Of a DNA stretch of 64,000 nucleotides, positions 20,078 through 28,903 are shown piece by piece. The notes beneath the pieces are model-generated. The model was not told the DNA's origin. It searched no databases and worked only from the letters and a program-made list of their open reading frames with translations. The position numbers and the translations under genes are program-made. The stretch is from Panacibacter ginsenosidivorans (lineage in GTDB: Bacteria; Bacteroidota; Bacteroidia; Chitinophagales; Chitinophagaceae), in NCBI RefSeq assembly GCF_007971225.1, contig NZ_CP042435.1:3351501-3415500 (forward strand). The letters run 5' to 3'. The stretch's first letter is position 1. Each line of letters starts with the position of its first letter.

Positions 20078-20539
20078 ATGAGTGAGCAGAAAGCAAAACC
20101 ATCTTATTTGTTGAGCGTGCTGGGGAACAAATGTCCGCGGTGCCGCGAAGGTTATATATTCGAATCAAAAAATGCCTACGCATTAAAGAAAAGCTCTTAT
20201 ATAAAAATGCCGGAGAAATGCCCGGTGTGCGGTCAACCAACAGAAATTGAAGTTGGGTTTTATTACGGCACCAGTTATGTTAGTTATACGCTTACGGTTG
20301 CTTATTCTGTAGCCACTTTTATTGCCTGGTGGGTACTGCTTGGCTTTTCCATTTACGATAACAGCATATTTTACTGGCTCGGTTTCAATTCCATTTCTAT
20401 GTTATTGTTGCAACCTGTTTTCATGCGCTTGTCGCGTAGCATGTGGTTTAGCTGGTTTGTTAAATACGATCCCGATTGGAAAAATCATCCTGTTGGCAAA
20501 CAGGAAAGAATAGTGGAAGAACATATGGGCAACTGGTGA
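20078..20539 (+). CDS. DUF983 membrane protein
   Basis: 153 aa from ATG 20078 (a TTG at 20057 is less likely). Two CxxC pairs near the N-terminus (NKCPRCREG, EKCPVCGQP) look like a zinc ribbon. Two or three hydrophobic helices follow (residues about 70-125). DUF983 proteins are inner-membrane, and their biochemical role is unknown. Last gene of the Crp-rhodanese-thioredoxin run. Confidence 0.88.
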   Translation: MSEQKAKPSYLLSVLGNKCPRCREGYIFESKNAYALKKSSYIKMPEKCPVCGQPTEIEVGFYYGTSYVSYTLTVAYSVATFIAWWVLLGFSIYDNSIFYWLGFNSISMLLLQPVFMRLSRSMWFSWFVKYDPDWKNHPVGKQERIVEEHMGNW

Positions 20540-20581
20540 TGATACCCGGCCCTAAAGGGGGTAAGAAATTTTTTAGGACAA

Positions 20582-20626
20582 ACTTTTGAGCTACTATTAA
20601 GCTTTGGTTGTGTCACTCACTTGTAC
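20582..20626 (-). repeat. GTAC repeat unit 12 (GTGACAC subfamily)
   Basis: ACTTTTGAGCTACTATTAAGC, core GTTGTGTCACTCACTTGTAC at 20607-20626, then GTTCAGA. A shorter unit than most. Inverted partner of unit 13 around the NYN gene. Confidence 0.9.
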
Positions 20627-20669
20627 GTTCAGATCATTATGAGCAAGTAATTGTATTATTCCTAAATGG

Positions 20670-21449
20670 TTATTTTCTCTTCACATAAACATGTTTAATA
20701 TTTCCTTTTCCGGTTTCGCGCTGATCTATTTCAAAAACATTCATGTTCTTTATTAATTGCACCAATTTGCCAAATCCATAGTTACGGCTATCAAAATTGG
20801 GCATCTTTTTAATAAGTATATTTCCAAGGTCACCTAGGAAAGCCCAGCCATTTTCATCGGCAATATCTTCAATGCTGTCTGAAATAAGTTTGATCAGTTT
20901 CTTATCAGCCTTTAATATCGGTTGTTTTGGTGCAGGCTTTGTTTGATGCTGGGAAGATGGTTTAGCCGCAGCAGGTTTGCCTGTTTCGGATTCTTCCACT
21001 TCAGGCTCGGCAGTAAGGATTTCTATATAAATAAATTTATCGCAGGCAGAAATGAAAGGTTTGGGTGTTTTCTTTTCCCCAAAGCCAAACACTTTCATAC
21101 CGGCCTCACGTAAGCGTGTGGCAAGCCGGGTAAAATCGCTATCGCTTGATACAATGCAGAACCCATCAACTTTTCCCGAATACAAAATATCCATTGCATC
21201 AATGATCATTGCAGAATCGGTGGCATTCTTTCCGGTGGTGTAACTGTATTGCTGAATGGGTGTAATGGCGTTTTCCAGCAGTACACCTTTCCAGCCTGAA
21301 ACAGTTGGTTTTGTCCAGTCTGCATAAATTCTTTTAAATGTAGGTGTTCCATATTTCGCAATTTCTTCAAACATTTCTTTTACGCTGGCATATGGAACAT
21401 TATCAGCATCAATTAAAACGGCAAGCCTGAGATCATTGTTATTGTTCAT
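20670..21449 (-). CDS. NYN (PIN-like) domain protein with OST-HTH/LOTUS domain
   Basis: 259 aa. N-terminal NYN nuclease fold: VLIDADNVPY (catalytic Asp), NATDSAMIIDAMD, VSSDSDFTRLATRLRE and the GFGEKKTPKPF end typical of LabA/MARF1-like proteins. A Pro/Lys/Ala-rich linker (about 150-175) joins it to a C-terminal OST-HTH RNA-binding domain (NGWAFLGDLGNILIKKMPNFDSRNYG). Predicted RNase or RNA-binding factor; target unknown. Alone between inverted repeat units 12 and 13. Confidence 0.9.
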   Translation of the reverse strand: MNNNNDLRLAVLIDADNVPYASVKEMFEEIAKYGTPTFKRIYADWTKPTVSGWKGVLLENAITPIQQYSYTTGKNATDSAMIIDAMDILYSGKVDGFCIVSSDSDFTRLATRLREAGMKVFGFGEKKTPKPFISACDKFIYIEILTAEPEVEESETGKPAAAKPSSQHQTKPAPKQPILKADKKLIKLISDSIEDIADENGWAFLGDLGNILIKKMPNFDSRNYGFGKLVQLIKNMNVFEIDQRETGKGNIKHVYVKRK

Positions 21450-21596
21450 AACTATTAAATTAATCCTATATAGATAAAGATAGTCAGAATAAAACGATTG
21501 TAAAGTTGTTGCGCTTTGTGTTGTTTTGACAAATAGCTTTGCAGTTTTTTAAGGCAGTATGTGAATTGCCATGGTTTGCTGCCTGTAGTTCGGAAA

Positions 21597-21653
21597 GTAC
21601 AAGAGTGCGACGCAACAGGCGATGCATAAAAAACTACAGGCGGGCTCATAAAT
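21597..21653 (+). repeat. GTAC repeat unit 13
   Basis: A well-preserved unit: GTTCGGAAA, core GTACAAGAGTGCGACGCAAC (21597-21616), AGGCGATGCATAAAA, and end GCGGGCTCATAAATT. 37 bp before the TonB receptor ATG. Confidence 0.95.
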
Positions 21654-21689
21654 TAACTAACAGTGTCAGAAATTTTTAAACAACAAAGA

Positions 21690-24038
21690 ATGCTTACAAA
21701 GGTTTTACAGGTTGCTGTTTTTGTAGTACTAACTAACGCGGTTTGTGCACAGGCAACCATTTCGGGGAAAGTAAAAGGATCTAAATCTAATGCGGTAGAG
21801 GGTGCAACAGTACATGTGCTTAATTCGAATGCCGTAACCATTACGGATGCACACGGAAATTTTACGATCAGCAATATTGCAAAAGGCTCTTACACGATCA
21901 CAATCGAAGCATTAGGTTATGCAACAAAAAATGAGATAATTTCTACAGGTGAGTCTTTAGAAATTTTATTATCAGAAGATTATAAACAGTTAGATGATGT
22001 AACTGTGAGTGCAGAAAAAAGAGAAGCATCCCTTCAGCAAACGGCTTTAAGTATGACCTCACTTTCTGCCAAACAAGTGCAGCAATACAGGCTTTGGAAC
22101 AGCAAAGAATTAACAGCGATCGTGCCTAATCTTTATTCAAATAATTCCGGTGATGAAAGAAATGTTACATCTATTCGAGGTATAACTACTACATCATACG
22201 ATCCTGCGGTAACAACATACATTGATGGCGTGAATCAATTCAGTCTTGATACTTACATGCCGCAATTACTGGATGTTGAAAGAATAGAAATTCTTCGTGG
22301 GCCACAAGGCACATTGTATGGCCGCAATGCAATGGGAGGCGTGATCAATATCATTACCAAGCAACCAACCAACACAGCAAGTGGTTTTGCAGAAATAAGC
22401 ATTGGTAATCATAACCAGCAGCGTTACAATCTTGGTGTTCGCCTGCCGGTTATAAAAGATAAATTATTCTTTGGTGCAGCAGCCATGTTCAACAAACGCG
22501 ATGGCTTTTATACCAATGAATTCAATAATTCTTCCTACGATAAACAAAATGGTTTCACCGGTAATTACTATCTGAAATATTTACCCAATCAAAAATGGGT
22601 AATAACATTAAACGCCAAACATCAGAACACAAGAAACAATGGCGCATTTCCCTTGGTAAATGGTGTTGATGAAGCATTCAATAATCCTTATAAACTTTCG
22701 CAGAATGCATTGGCGAAAATGATCGATAATACTTTCAACGCATCGCTGGTTGTTAATCATACAGGCAATAGATTTAATTTTTCTTCACAAACAGCATGGC
22801 AACAAAATCACCGTTATTATAATGCACCACTCGATGGAGATTTTTCCACTCTTGATATAATTAGTATCATTAATGATTATGGTAAAAAATGGAACAACGT
22901 AAAAGTATTTACAGAGGAATTACGCTTCAGTTCGCCAGCCAATAATGCTGCTGCATTAAAATGGACTGCCGGCGCATACTTCTTTCATCAAAATGTTCCG
23001 AATAAACAAGCAACTTATTTCGGCGAAGATGCCGGTTATTATGGTATTCCGGATACCGATTTCTCTACCATCAGTACAAGCACCGGCAAGAATACCGGCA
23101 TAGCAGCATATGGACAGATCAATTATACATTCAGTAAAAAGTTTGAATTGATAGCTGGCCTGCGTTACGATCATGAGAGCAAAAAATTATCTGTGCTGGG
23201 TGAGTATGAAAAAGCAGGTGTTGGAACTATTGTTACATTGCCCGATACAAGTGCAACAGCCAACTTCAATGCAGTTTCGCCAAAGCTGGGCATCAATATC
23301 CATGCAACGGCAAACAATCTAGTTTTTGCAACATACAGCCGCGGATACAGAACAGGCGGCTTAACCCAATTATCTTCTGATCCATCGAACCCGCCGCTTT
23401 ATCCTTACAAGCCTGAGTACAGCGATAATATTGAAGCGGGCATAAAAAATAATTTCTTTAATGACCGTTTGCGTGTAAACATTACTGCGTTCATAACTTT
23501 CGTTACCGATGCGCAGGTGCCAACACTGGTATTACCCGAAGCAATTACCATTACTAAAAATACGGGCAAGCTTACCAGTAAAGGCGCAGAACTTGAAGTA
23601 TCTTCCACACCCGTAAAAGGCCTGCAGCTTGATTATAATTTTGGTTACACCAATGCAAAATATAAATCACTAAAGGTTTCCAGTAATGGAGAATCTATTG
23701 ATCTTAATGGCAACAAACAGATCTTTACGCCGGATGTAACTTCTATGCTTGCTGCCCAATACAGTTTGTTGCTCAATCAAAAACAGCAGGTAAAATTAGT
23801 TGCACGTGCTGAATGGTTTTATCTTGGCACTACATATTTTGATCTTGCCAATAATATCAGCCAGTCGCCTTACCAGTTGCTGAATACACGTATTGGTGTA
23901 AGCAGCAAACATGCTGATCTTTTCTTCTGGGCAAGAAATATTACAGACAAACACTACATAGCTTATGCATATGATTTTGGTGCGGTGCATTTGGCTGATC
24001 CAAGAACAATTGGTGTTTCATTGATGGCTAAATTCTAG
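21690..24038 (+). CDS. TonB-dependent outer membrane receptor
   Basis: 782 aa from ATG 21690, which gives a proper signal peptide (MLTKVLQVAVFVVLTNAVCAQ); the GTG at 21663 would add nine residues. A carboxypeptidase-like domain (about 25-100) is followed by a plug (RNVTSIRGI, VERIEILRGPQGTLYGRNAMGGVINI) and a beta-barrel ending in hydrophobic-Phe (GVSLMAKF). It is not SusC-like and no SusD follows, so it may import siderophores, vitamins or another small ligand. Monocistronic, with its own terminator. Confidence 0.92.
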   Translation: MLTKVLQVAVFVVLTNAVCAQATISGKVKGSKSNAVEGATVHVLNSNAVTITDAHGNFTISNIAKGSYTITIEALGYATKNEIISTGESLEILLSEDYKQLDDVTVSAEKREASLQQTALSMTSLSAKQVQQYRLWNSKELTAIVPNLYSNNSGDERNVTSIRGITTTSYDPAVTTYIDGVNQFSLDTYMPQLLDVERIEILRGPQGTLYGRNAMGGVINIITKQPTNTASGFAEISIGNHNQQRYNLGVRLPVIKDKLFFGAAAMFNKRDGFYTNEFNNSSYDKQNGFTGNYYLKYLPNQKWVITLNAKHQNTRNNGAFPLVNGVDEAFNNPYKLSQNALAKMIDNTFNASLVVNHTGNRFNFSSQTAWQQNHRYYNAPLDGDFSTLDIISIINDYGKKWNNVKVFTEELRFSSPANNAAALKWTAGAYFFHQNVPNKQATYFGEDAGYYGIPDTDFSTISTSTGKNTGIAAYGQINYTFSKKFELIAGLRYDHESKKLSVLGEYEKAGVGTIVTLPDTSATANFNAVSPKLGINIHATANNLVFATYSRGYRTGGLTQLSSDPSNPPLYPYKPEYSDNIEAGIKNNFFNDRLRVNITAFITFVTDAQVPTLVLPEAITITKNTGKLTSKGAELEVSSTPVKGLQLDYNFGYTNAKYKSLKVSSNGESIDLNGNKQIFTPDVTSMLAAQYSLLLNQKQQVKLVARAEWFYLGTTYFDLANNISQSPYQLLNTRIGVSSKHADLFFWARNITDKHYIAYAYDFGAVHLADPRTIGVSLMAKF

Positions 24039-24063
24039 CAGCATTAAGCAAACAATATTTATG

Positions 24064-24090
24064 AGAAGGTCTAAAAAGACCTTCTTTTTT
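24064..24090 (+). terminator. Terminator after the TonB receptor gene
   Basis: AGAAGGTCT (24064-24072) pairs with AGACCTTCT (24077-24085) across an AAAA loop, followed by TTTTT. Confidence 0.85.
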
Positions 24091-24143
24091 GTTTACCCAA
24101 CTGTATTGCTACTATTATACATTCTTGCGTCGCACTCTTGTAC
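24091..24143 (-). repeat. GTAC repeat unit 14
   Basis: GTTTACCCAACTGTATTGC, ATTATACATT, core CTTGCGTCGCACTCTTGTAC at 24124-24143. Inverted partner of unit 15 around the SMUG2-like gene. The rest of the 24039-24400 gap has only the terminator and a promoter. Confidence 0.9.
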
Positions 24144-24364
24144 GTTTTATCATTCTTCAACAAAGATTATGTATCTAAATAGCTCCCTTTAAGGTAGGGG
24201 CAAACAAAAAGGCAGCAAAGAATTGCCGCCCGTCTTCAATTGCTTATGTATGTTTTTGCGTAAGTTTCTAACGACGTAAAATTGCAGAATTGATCAACAG
24301 AAAAATATTTCATTTGTATGAAACGTATTTTCATTTGAACGAACCGTACAAAAATGAAAATAAG

Positions 24365-24396
24365 TTGTAAAGCCTTCTTTGCTGTAATTACTTTTG
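24365..24396 (+). promoter_or_regulatory. Bacteroidota-type promoter of the SMUG2-like gene
   Basis: TTG (24365-24367), 21-nt spacer, TACTTTTG (24389-24396), matching the TTG / TAnnTTTG consensus of the primary Bacteroidota sigma factor. The ATG starts 4 nt after it, so the transcript may be leaderless. Confidence 0.6.
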
Positions 24397-24400
24397 AAGC

Positions 24401-25084
24401 ATGAAAACATTTGCAGAGAACATACTTGATTTTCTATTTGATTTAGAACTACCATTTAAACTGCCCAATAAAATAGAAGTATTAGATGCGCACAAACTGC
24501 CTGAAGTACATGCAGCCTGTAAAATTTTTTATGAAAAATTTTATACAGATCATAATGAAAGATACTTGCTTATTGGCATTAACCCCGGCCGTTTCGGTGG
24601 TGGCGTAACCGGTATTCCGTTTACAGACCCTGTACGTTTACAAAATGATTGCGGTATTGAAAATAACTTTCAAAAGAAACAGGAGCTTTCTTCTGTTTTT
24701 ATTTATGATATGATCAATGCGTATGGAGGCACACAAAAATTCTACAGTAAGTTTTATATTTCAGCAGTTAGTCCGTTGGGTTTTGTAAGAGCAGGAAAGA
24801 ACCTGAATTATTATGATGATAAGGTATTACAACAACGTATAGAACCATTTGTAATTGATTGCATGGAGAAGCAAATTGTTTTTGGTATTAAAAGAAACAT
24901 TTGTTTCTGCATTGGTGAAGGAGAAAATTTTAAATACCTCAAAAAACTGAATGAAAAACATGCATGGTTTGATGAGATAAAAGCACTTTCACATCCAAGA
25001 TTTGTGATGCAGTACAAGCTGAAAACAAAAGACCTTTATATTCAGCAATACATTCATGCGTTTGCACGGGTAACGCAGGCTTGA
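24401..25084 (+). CDS. Uracil-DNA glycosylase-fold protein, SMUG2-like (DUF4918)
   Basis: 227 aa. UDG-superfamily motif 1 is seen as LLIGINPGRFGGGVTGIPFTDP near residue 65, and the C-terminal DNA-insertion motif as ALSHPRFVMQY near residue 196. This layout fits the SMUG2/DUF4918 group found mainly in Bacteroidota. Predicted to remove uracil or oxidised or deaminated bases in repair; the specificity is inferred. Single gene between inverted repeat units 14 and 15. Confidence 0.85.
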   Translation: MKTFAENILDFLFDLELPFKLPNKIEVLDAHKLPEVHAACKIFYEKFYTDHNERYLLIGINPGRFGGGVTGIPFTDPVRLQNDCGIENNFQKKQELSSVFIYDMINAYGGTQKFYSKFYISAVSPLGFVRAGKNLNYYDDKVLQQRIEPFVIDCMEKQIVFGIKRNICFCIGEGENFKYLKKLNEKHAWFDEIKALSHPRFVMQYKLKTKDLYIQQYIHAFARVTQA

Positions 25085-25125
25085 AAGTAACTATAATATT
25101 CAGTGTGCTGAATAACGAGATAAAC

Positions 25126-25180
25126 GTACAAGAGTGCGACGCAATAAAGTTGAATAAAGTATTGCAGCCGGATACATAAA
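25126..25180 (+). repeat. GTAC repeat unit 15
   Basis: AAAC, core GTACAAGAGTGCGACGCAAT (25126-25145), AAAGTTGAATAAAGTATTGC, end CCGGATACATAAA. Confidence 0.9.
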
Positions 25181-25187
25181 ATAAAAA

Positions 25188-25217
25188 ACCCGTTTTGCAT
25201 AATTATGCAAAACGGGT
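25188..25217 (-). terminator. Terminator of the 25.2-25.6 kb small gene
   Basis: A 14-bp stem (25188-25201 with 25204-25217; ACCCGTTTTGCATA) with a minimal loop. On the minus strand it is followed by TTTTTTAT, 15 bp after the stop at 25233. Confidence 0.8.
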
Positions 25218-25232
25218 AAGTTTCAAAAATCT

Positions 25233-25580
25233 TTACAATTCAAATATCAACTGATCATCCCTGTTCTCCACTTTCAACTGACGAATAAAATTGTCGTATC
25301 CTTCTTCATCTTCATGATTACTGTACATGCCATATGCATCAAGGCTGTAACCGATAAGTCCGTCGTTTGCTTCTATTAAATAAAGAATAGATGATTCGCC
25401 AGGATCAGAATCCCCTTCGAAGCGATAGGTTTTGATAATGGTTAGTTCTTCCGGCTGGTAAAATTTTCCTTTATTTGCTGTAAAACCTTCGCTGGTCCAC
25501 CTGAATTCCTGATCCATTTTTTTTAAACGGAGCATTTCCAGTATGCTGCTGAGGGTTGTCATTTCATTTGTTGTGTTCAT
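25233..25580 (-). CDS. Small conserved soluble protein, unknown function
   Basis: 115 aa, acidic, no signal peptide. Motifs: GFTANKGKFYQPEELTI, KTYRFEGDSDPGESSILYLIE and GYSLDAYGMYSN. From memory it resembles a short Bacteroidota family that is sometimes labelled phosphoribosylpyrophosphate synthetase, but it has none of that enzyme's PRPP-binding motifs and is far too short. Function unknown. It lies 107 bp from the downstream end of the histidine kinase gene on the same strand. Confidence 0.75.
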   Translation of the reverse strand: MNTTNEMTTLSSILEMLRLKKMDQEFRWTSEGFTANKGKFYQPEELTIIKTYRFEGDSDPGESSILYLIEANDGLIGYSLDAYGMYSNHEDEEGYDNFIRQLKVENRDDQLIFEL

Positions 25581-25687
25581 AAGTTTAAATTTCTGGTAAA
25601 TAATTACTGTTATATATGTGTTGCATAATTATTTGCAATACCTGTAACCAGTATGATAAGAAAAAATGCTGCCAGAAATTTTTATAC

Positions 25688-27094
25688 TTAGCAGTTCTCA
25701 GCGAAGTTTAAGTTGATGGTAAATGTAGAACCTTTTCCCTCCTCACTTTCTACATCAATAGTTCCTTTATGGTTTAATATTATGTTTTGCGTGGATGTAA
25801 GTCCTAAGCCGGTTCCTTTGGGTTTCCCTGTAAAGTAGGGTTCAAATATTTTAGCAATAGATTCTTTGTTTATGCCAGAGCCGTTATCGATTATGGTAAT
25901 GCAACATTTATTATTTACATTGGCAGTACCTATTTTTAAAATGCCCTTTTCTGCTTCCATTGCTTCTATGGCATTTACTATGATATTTAACAGGGCTATC
26001 TTCATCCTTTCTTTATCTACAGAAACCATGCACATTCCATCTTCATAGCCTTTTACGAGTTTGATGGACTTTAATTCCAGGCGATCGTTGGCATCTATCA
26101 GCACTTCGTCAATCAAATCATTAATAGAAATATCTTCTACCTGTAATTGTGCAAATTTTGTAGAATTAAGCAGGTCTGACACTAATTGGTTAATACGTTT
26201 TGCATTGCGGTCTATCATATCAAAAAAGATAACATAATCTTCATTGCCATTAAGATCGCTGCGTAATTGTTCTGAAGCAAGACCTATATTGGTTAAGGGG
26301 TTTCTTATTTCATGTGCCATTTGCCTGGCTATACGGCCACTGGCCGCGAATTTTTCAATACTTCTCAATTCCTTTAATTCGCGGTTGGCTTCATTCAGTT
26401 CATCAACTCTTTTTTCAAGCTCAATGCGGTATCTCGTTGCATGCGAGGCTGCGATTTTTTTAGCCCTGTTTTCTTTATTATAAACCACCCAGGAATAGAG
26501 CGCAAGCACTACAGCAATTATAATAGAAGTAATAATAAATACATTAAGCGTTTTTAAAACGCTGTTCATCTTATTTGTGCGTTCCGCCAGGAAATTTTTT
26601 TCCGTATTCTCCATTGTATTTACCATATCTCTTATAGTGTCCATAACTTCCTTACCGTGGTATGACATTGATTTAAGTGAATCAGTTGTCTGCATGTCAT
26701 GATTATCGAAGGATATAATCATTTCCTTCATTATCCTGTATTTTTCATTTATCCTTGTCTTAAGTGTTTCAAGCCTTGTTTCCTGCATTTCATTGTCTTT
26801 CCATAATTCCCTTAATGCAAGAAAATCAGGTTTTAACAGGGAAAAACTTTCATTATATTCCGAAAGAAACTGCGTGTCTTTTATGATCATGTATCCGCGT
26901 GAACCCGTTTCCGCATCTGTAAGATGAGATAATAGGGATTGTAACCTGTTGATGATAATGTTGGTATGCTGAACCAGGGTTGTCTGTTCTTTCAGCTTAC
27001 TGGTAGAGATAAAAAAAGAAATGTATGACAGTGTTAGCAGCAGGAAGACTGCGATATAACCTGCCTTTACGCGATTTTCAATCTGTAGTTTCAT
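25688..27094 (-). CDS. CHASE3 sensor histidine kinase
   Basis: 468 aa. TM1 at about 12-30, a periplasmic CHASE3 domain (LSHLTDAETGSRGYMI) to about 180, TM2 at about 185-208, and a coiled coil. HisKA follows with the phospho-acceptor in QMAHEIRNPLTN, then HATPase with an N-box (NIIVNAIEAM), DNGSGI and GTGLGL. An orthodox membrane sensor kinase without HAMP or receiver. No response regulator gene adjoins it, so its partner is elsewhere. Confidence 0.93.
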   Translation of the reverse strand: MKLQIENRVKAGYIAVFLLLTLSYISFFISTSKLKEQTTLVQHTNIIINRLQSLLSHLTDAETGSRGYMIIKDTQFLSEYNESFSLLKPDFLALRELWKDNEMQETRLETLKTRINEKYRIMKEMIISFDNHDMQTTDSLKSMSYHGKEVMDTIRDMVNTMENTEKNFLAERTNKMNSVLKTLNVFIITSIIIAVVLALYSWVVYNKENRAKKIAASHATRYRIELEKRVDELNEANRELKELRSIEKFAASGRIARQMAHEIRNPLTNIGLASEQLRSDLNGNEDYVIFFDMIDRNAKRINQLVSDLLNSTKFAQLQVEDISINDLIDEVLIDANDRLELKSIKLVKGYEDGMCMVSVDKERMKIALLNIIVNAIEAMEAEKGILKIGTANVNNKCCITIIDNGSGINKESIAKIFEPYFTGKPKGTGLGLTSTQNIILNHKGTIDVESEEGKGSTFTINLNFAENC

Positions 27095-27207
27095 GAAGAA
27101 ATTGGTTATGAATACAACACATTTTTAACATGTGCAACAGTGGTTAGCAATACCTTTTAAAGATAATGGAATTTACTTTCCCTGTTATTCTTAAAATTAA
27201 AATAATA

Positions 27208-28689
27208 CTATTGCTTCTCTATCCACACACTTACTGAACCCGCGGGTGCATAAAATTCCCCCCATCCATCCTCGTTTATTGCAACTTTTGCCTGATGTTT
27301 TTGTAATAGGTCAATAAATGTTTTGCCTGCATAACGTTTACCTATTTCCATATTTTTAAAACCTTCCTCACCGTTCGATAGTACCACTGCACAACCATTG
27401 TGTTCATCATCACCTTCTCTTGTCCAGCCAATGCAATTGCCATGATCAAAGTAATCGCGTTGCGTGCCATAAGCAAATTGCCTTCTTGCATATAGCAGTG
27501 TATCAAGTTCTTCACATTTTGGTAAAAATATTTCATAATCGTTCCCGTCATTTCCTTTATCAATATACGATGCGCCATAGAGATCCGTAAAAAATACACA
27601 GGGATATCCATCCTGTCTAAGCAATATCAACGCATAAGCAATTGGCTTGAACCAGAGTTCTACCGGAGCTTCCAGCGCCTGCAATGGTTGTGTATCGTGA
27701 TTTTCCACAATCGTTACTGCAAGTAACGGATTAGCTGCGACGAGTGTATCGTTGAAAATAGTAGTAAGATCAAAATCTTTTCCTGCTTTTGATGCGCGGT
27801 GCAAATTATGATGGAGTGATGCATCGAATAAGCTCATCCTGCCTTCTGTTGCAGTAATATATTTTTGCAGTAAATCAAGATAGCCTGGCGCCCAATATTC
27901 ACCTACCGCAAAAAGATCCGGTTTTACTTCGGTACGCATATAATCGAGCCATTCATTATAAAATTGCGGGGCGATATGTTTTACGGCATCGAGTCTTACA
28001 CCATCAAAATGAACAGTATCATAATACCATTTTCCCCAACGCTTTAATTCTTCCCGCACTGCCTTATTTCTGAATTCAATATCCGTATACATCAGGTAAT
28101 CGAAATTTCCTTTTTCTTCATCAACTACCTCTTCCCAACCTTCTCCGTATTCATTCAGGATAGAAAAAATGCCTTTTTCCTGCAGGTTACTTGCATAATC
28201 TGTTCCGGTGAAACAACGGTGATCCCAAACAAAATCTGAATACTTTCCGTGGCGCTGCGGGTAAGTAAATTTTGTATACGCTTCTATTTCAAATGCGTCA
28301 CTCGTAAACTCCTTCCGGTTATCAGGATTAACCCTTTTTACAAATATTTTCTCAGTTTCATCTGCACCCCCTAAATGATTCACTACAATATCAGCGTATA
28401 CTTTTAAACCCGCATCATGGGCGGTATTTACCGCATTTATCAGATCTTCTTTTGTTCCGTATTTTGTGCGCACTGTACCTTTCTGATCAAATTCGCCAAG
28501 ATCATAAAGATCGTAAACATCATAGCCAACAGAATAACCACCTGCCGAAGCTTTTGACGCAGGTGGCAACCACACTGCTGTGATACCTTTTTCTGCCAGT
28601 TGCTTTGCGTCAGTTTTTAATTTGTTCCACAAGCTTCCGTCTTGCGGATAATACCAGTGAAAGAATTGTAGTAAAGTTGCGTTCTCCAT
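27208..28689 (-). CDS. Cytoplasmic-type alpha-amylase (GH13)
   Basis: 493 aa without a signal peptide; N-terminus MENATLLQFFHWYYPQDGSLW as in GH13_5 enzymes. GH13 regions: DIVVNHLGG, FDGVRLDAVKHI (nucleophile Asp), FAVGEYW (acid Glu), TIVENHDTQP (third Asp). It hydrolyses alpha-1,4-glucans in the cytoplasm, probably for storage glycogen or imported maltodextrin. Monocistronic. Confidence 0.93.
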   Translation of the reverse strand: MENATLLQFFHWYYPQDGSLWNKLKTDAKQLAEKGITAVWLPPASKASAGGYSVGYDVYDLYDLGEFDQKGTVRTKYGTKEDLINAVNTAHDAGLKVYADIVVNHLGGADETEKIFVKRVNPDNRKEFTSDAFEIEAYTKFTYPQRHGKYSDFVWDHRCFTGTDYASNLQEKGIFSILNEYGEGWEEVVDEEKGNFDYLMYTDIEFRNKAVREELKRWGKWYYDTVHFDGVRLDAVKHIAPQFYNEWLDYMRTEVKPDLFAVGEYWAPGYLDLLQKYITATEGRMSLFDASLHHNLHRASKAGKDFDLTTIFNDTLVAANPLLAVTIVENHDTQPLQALEAPVELWFKPIAYALILLRQDGYPCVFFTDLYGASYIDKGNDGNDYEIFLPKCEELDTLLYARRQFAYGTQRDYFDHGNCIGWTREGDDEHNGCAVVLSNGEEGFKNMEIGKRYAGKTFIDLLQKHQAKVAINEDGWGEFYAPAGSVSVWIEKQ

Positions 28690-28720
28690 ATTGGCGTATT
28701 TATGAACTTAGTTTAAAAAA

Positions 28721-28778
28721 ATTATGGCCCCAGCCGTAGTAATTAATATTAAGCATTTCTTGCGTCGCACACTGCGGC
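28721..28778 (-). repeat. GTAC repeat unit 16 (degraded)
   Basis: ATTATGGCCCCAGCC end, TTAAGCATTT, core CTTGCGTCGCACACTGCGGC at 28759-28778; the GTAC end has decayed. Pairs with unit 17 around the DUF4142 gene. Confidence 0.8.
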
Positions 28779-28851
28779 ATTCTGCCCGCTATTGTACAAA
28801 ACAAATGCCATCGAAATTTTATATGTTTTGTTGATATATGCTTTTACAAAA

Positions 28852-28877
28852 TAAGCCGGTTTATGATAACCGGCTTA
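28852..28877 (-). terminator. Terminator of the DUF4142 gene
   Basis: A 10-bp stem TAAGCCGGTT/AACCGGCTTA with a 6-nt loop, 27 bp after the stop on the minus strand. The T-tract is short (TTTTGT). Confidence 0.65.
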
Positions 28878-28903
28878 AACAAATGTCTATTTATTTCCAC
28901 ACT

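Noticed and set aside
21690-24038. Polysaccharide utilisation locus around the TonB receptor
   Set aside because: No SusD gene, sulfatase or glycosidase adjoins; the receptor is not SusC-like and has its own terminator.
25233-25580. Phosphoribosylpyrophosphate synthetase
   Set aside because: The short protein has no PRPP-binding motif; the name, where used for similar proteins, appears to be a transferred error.
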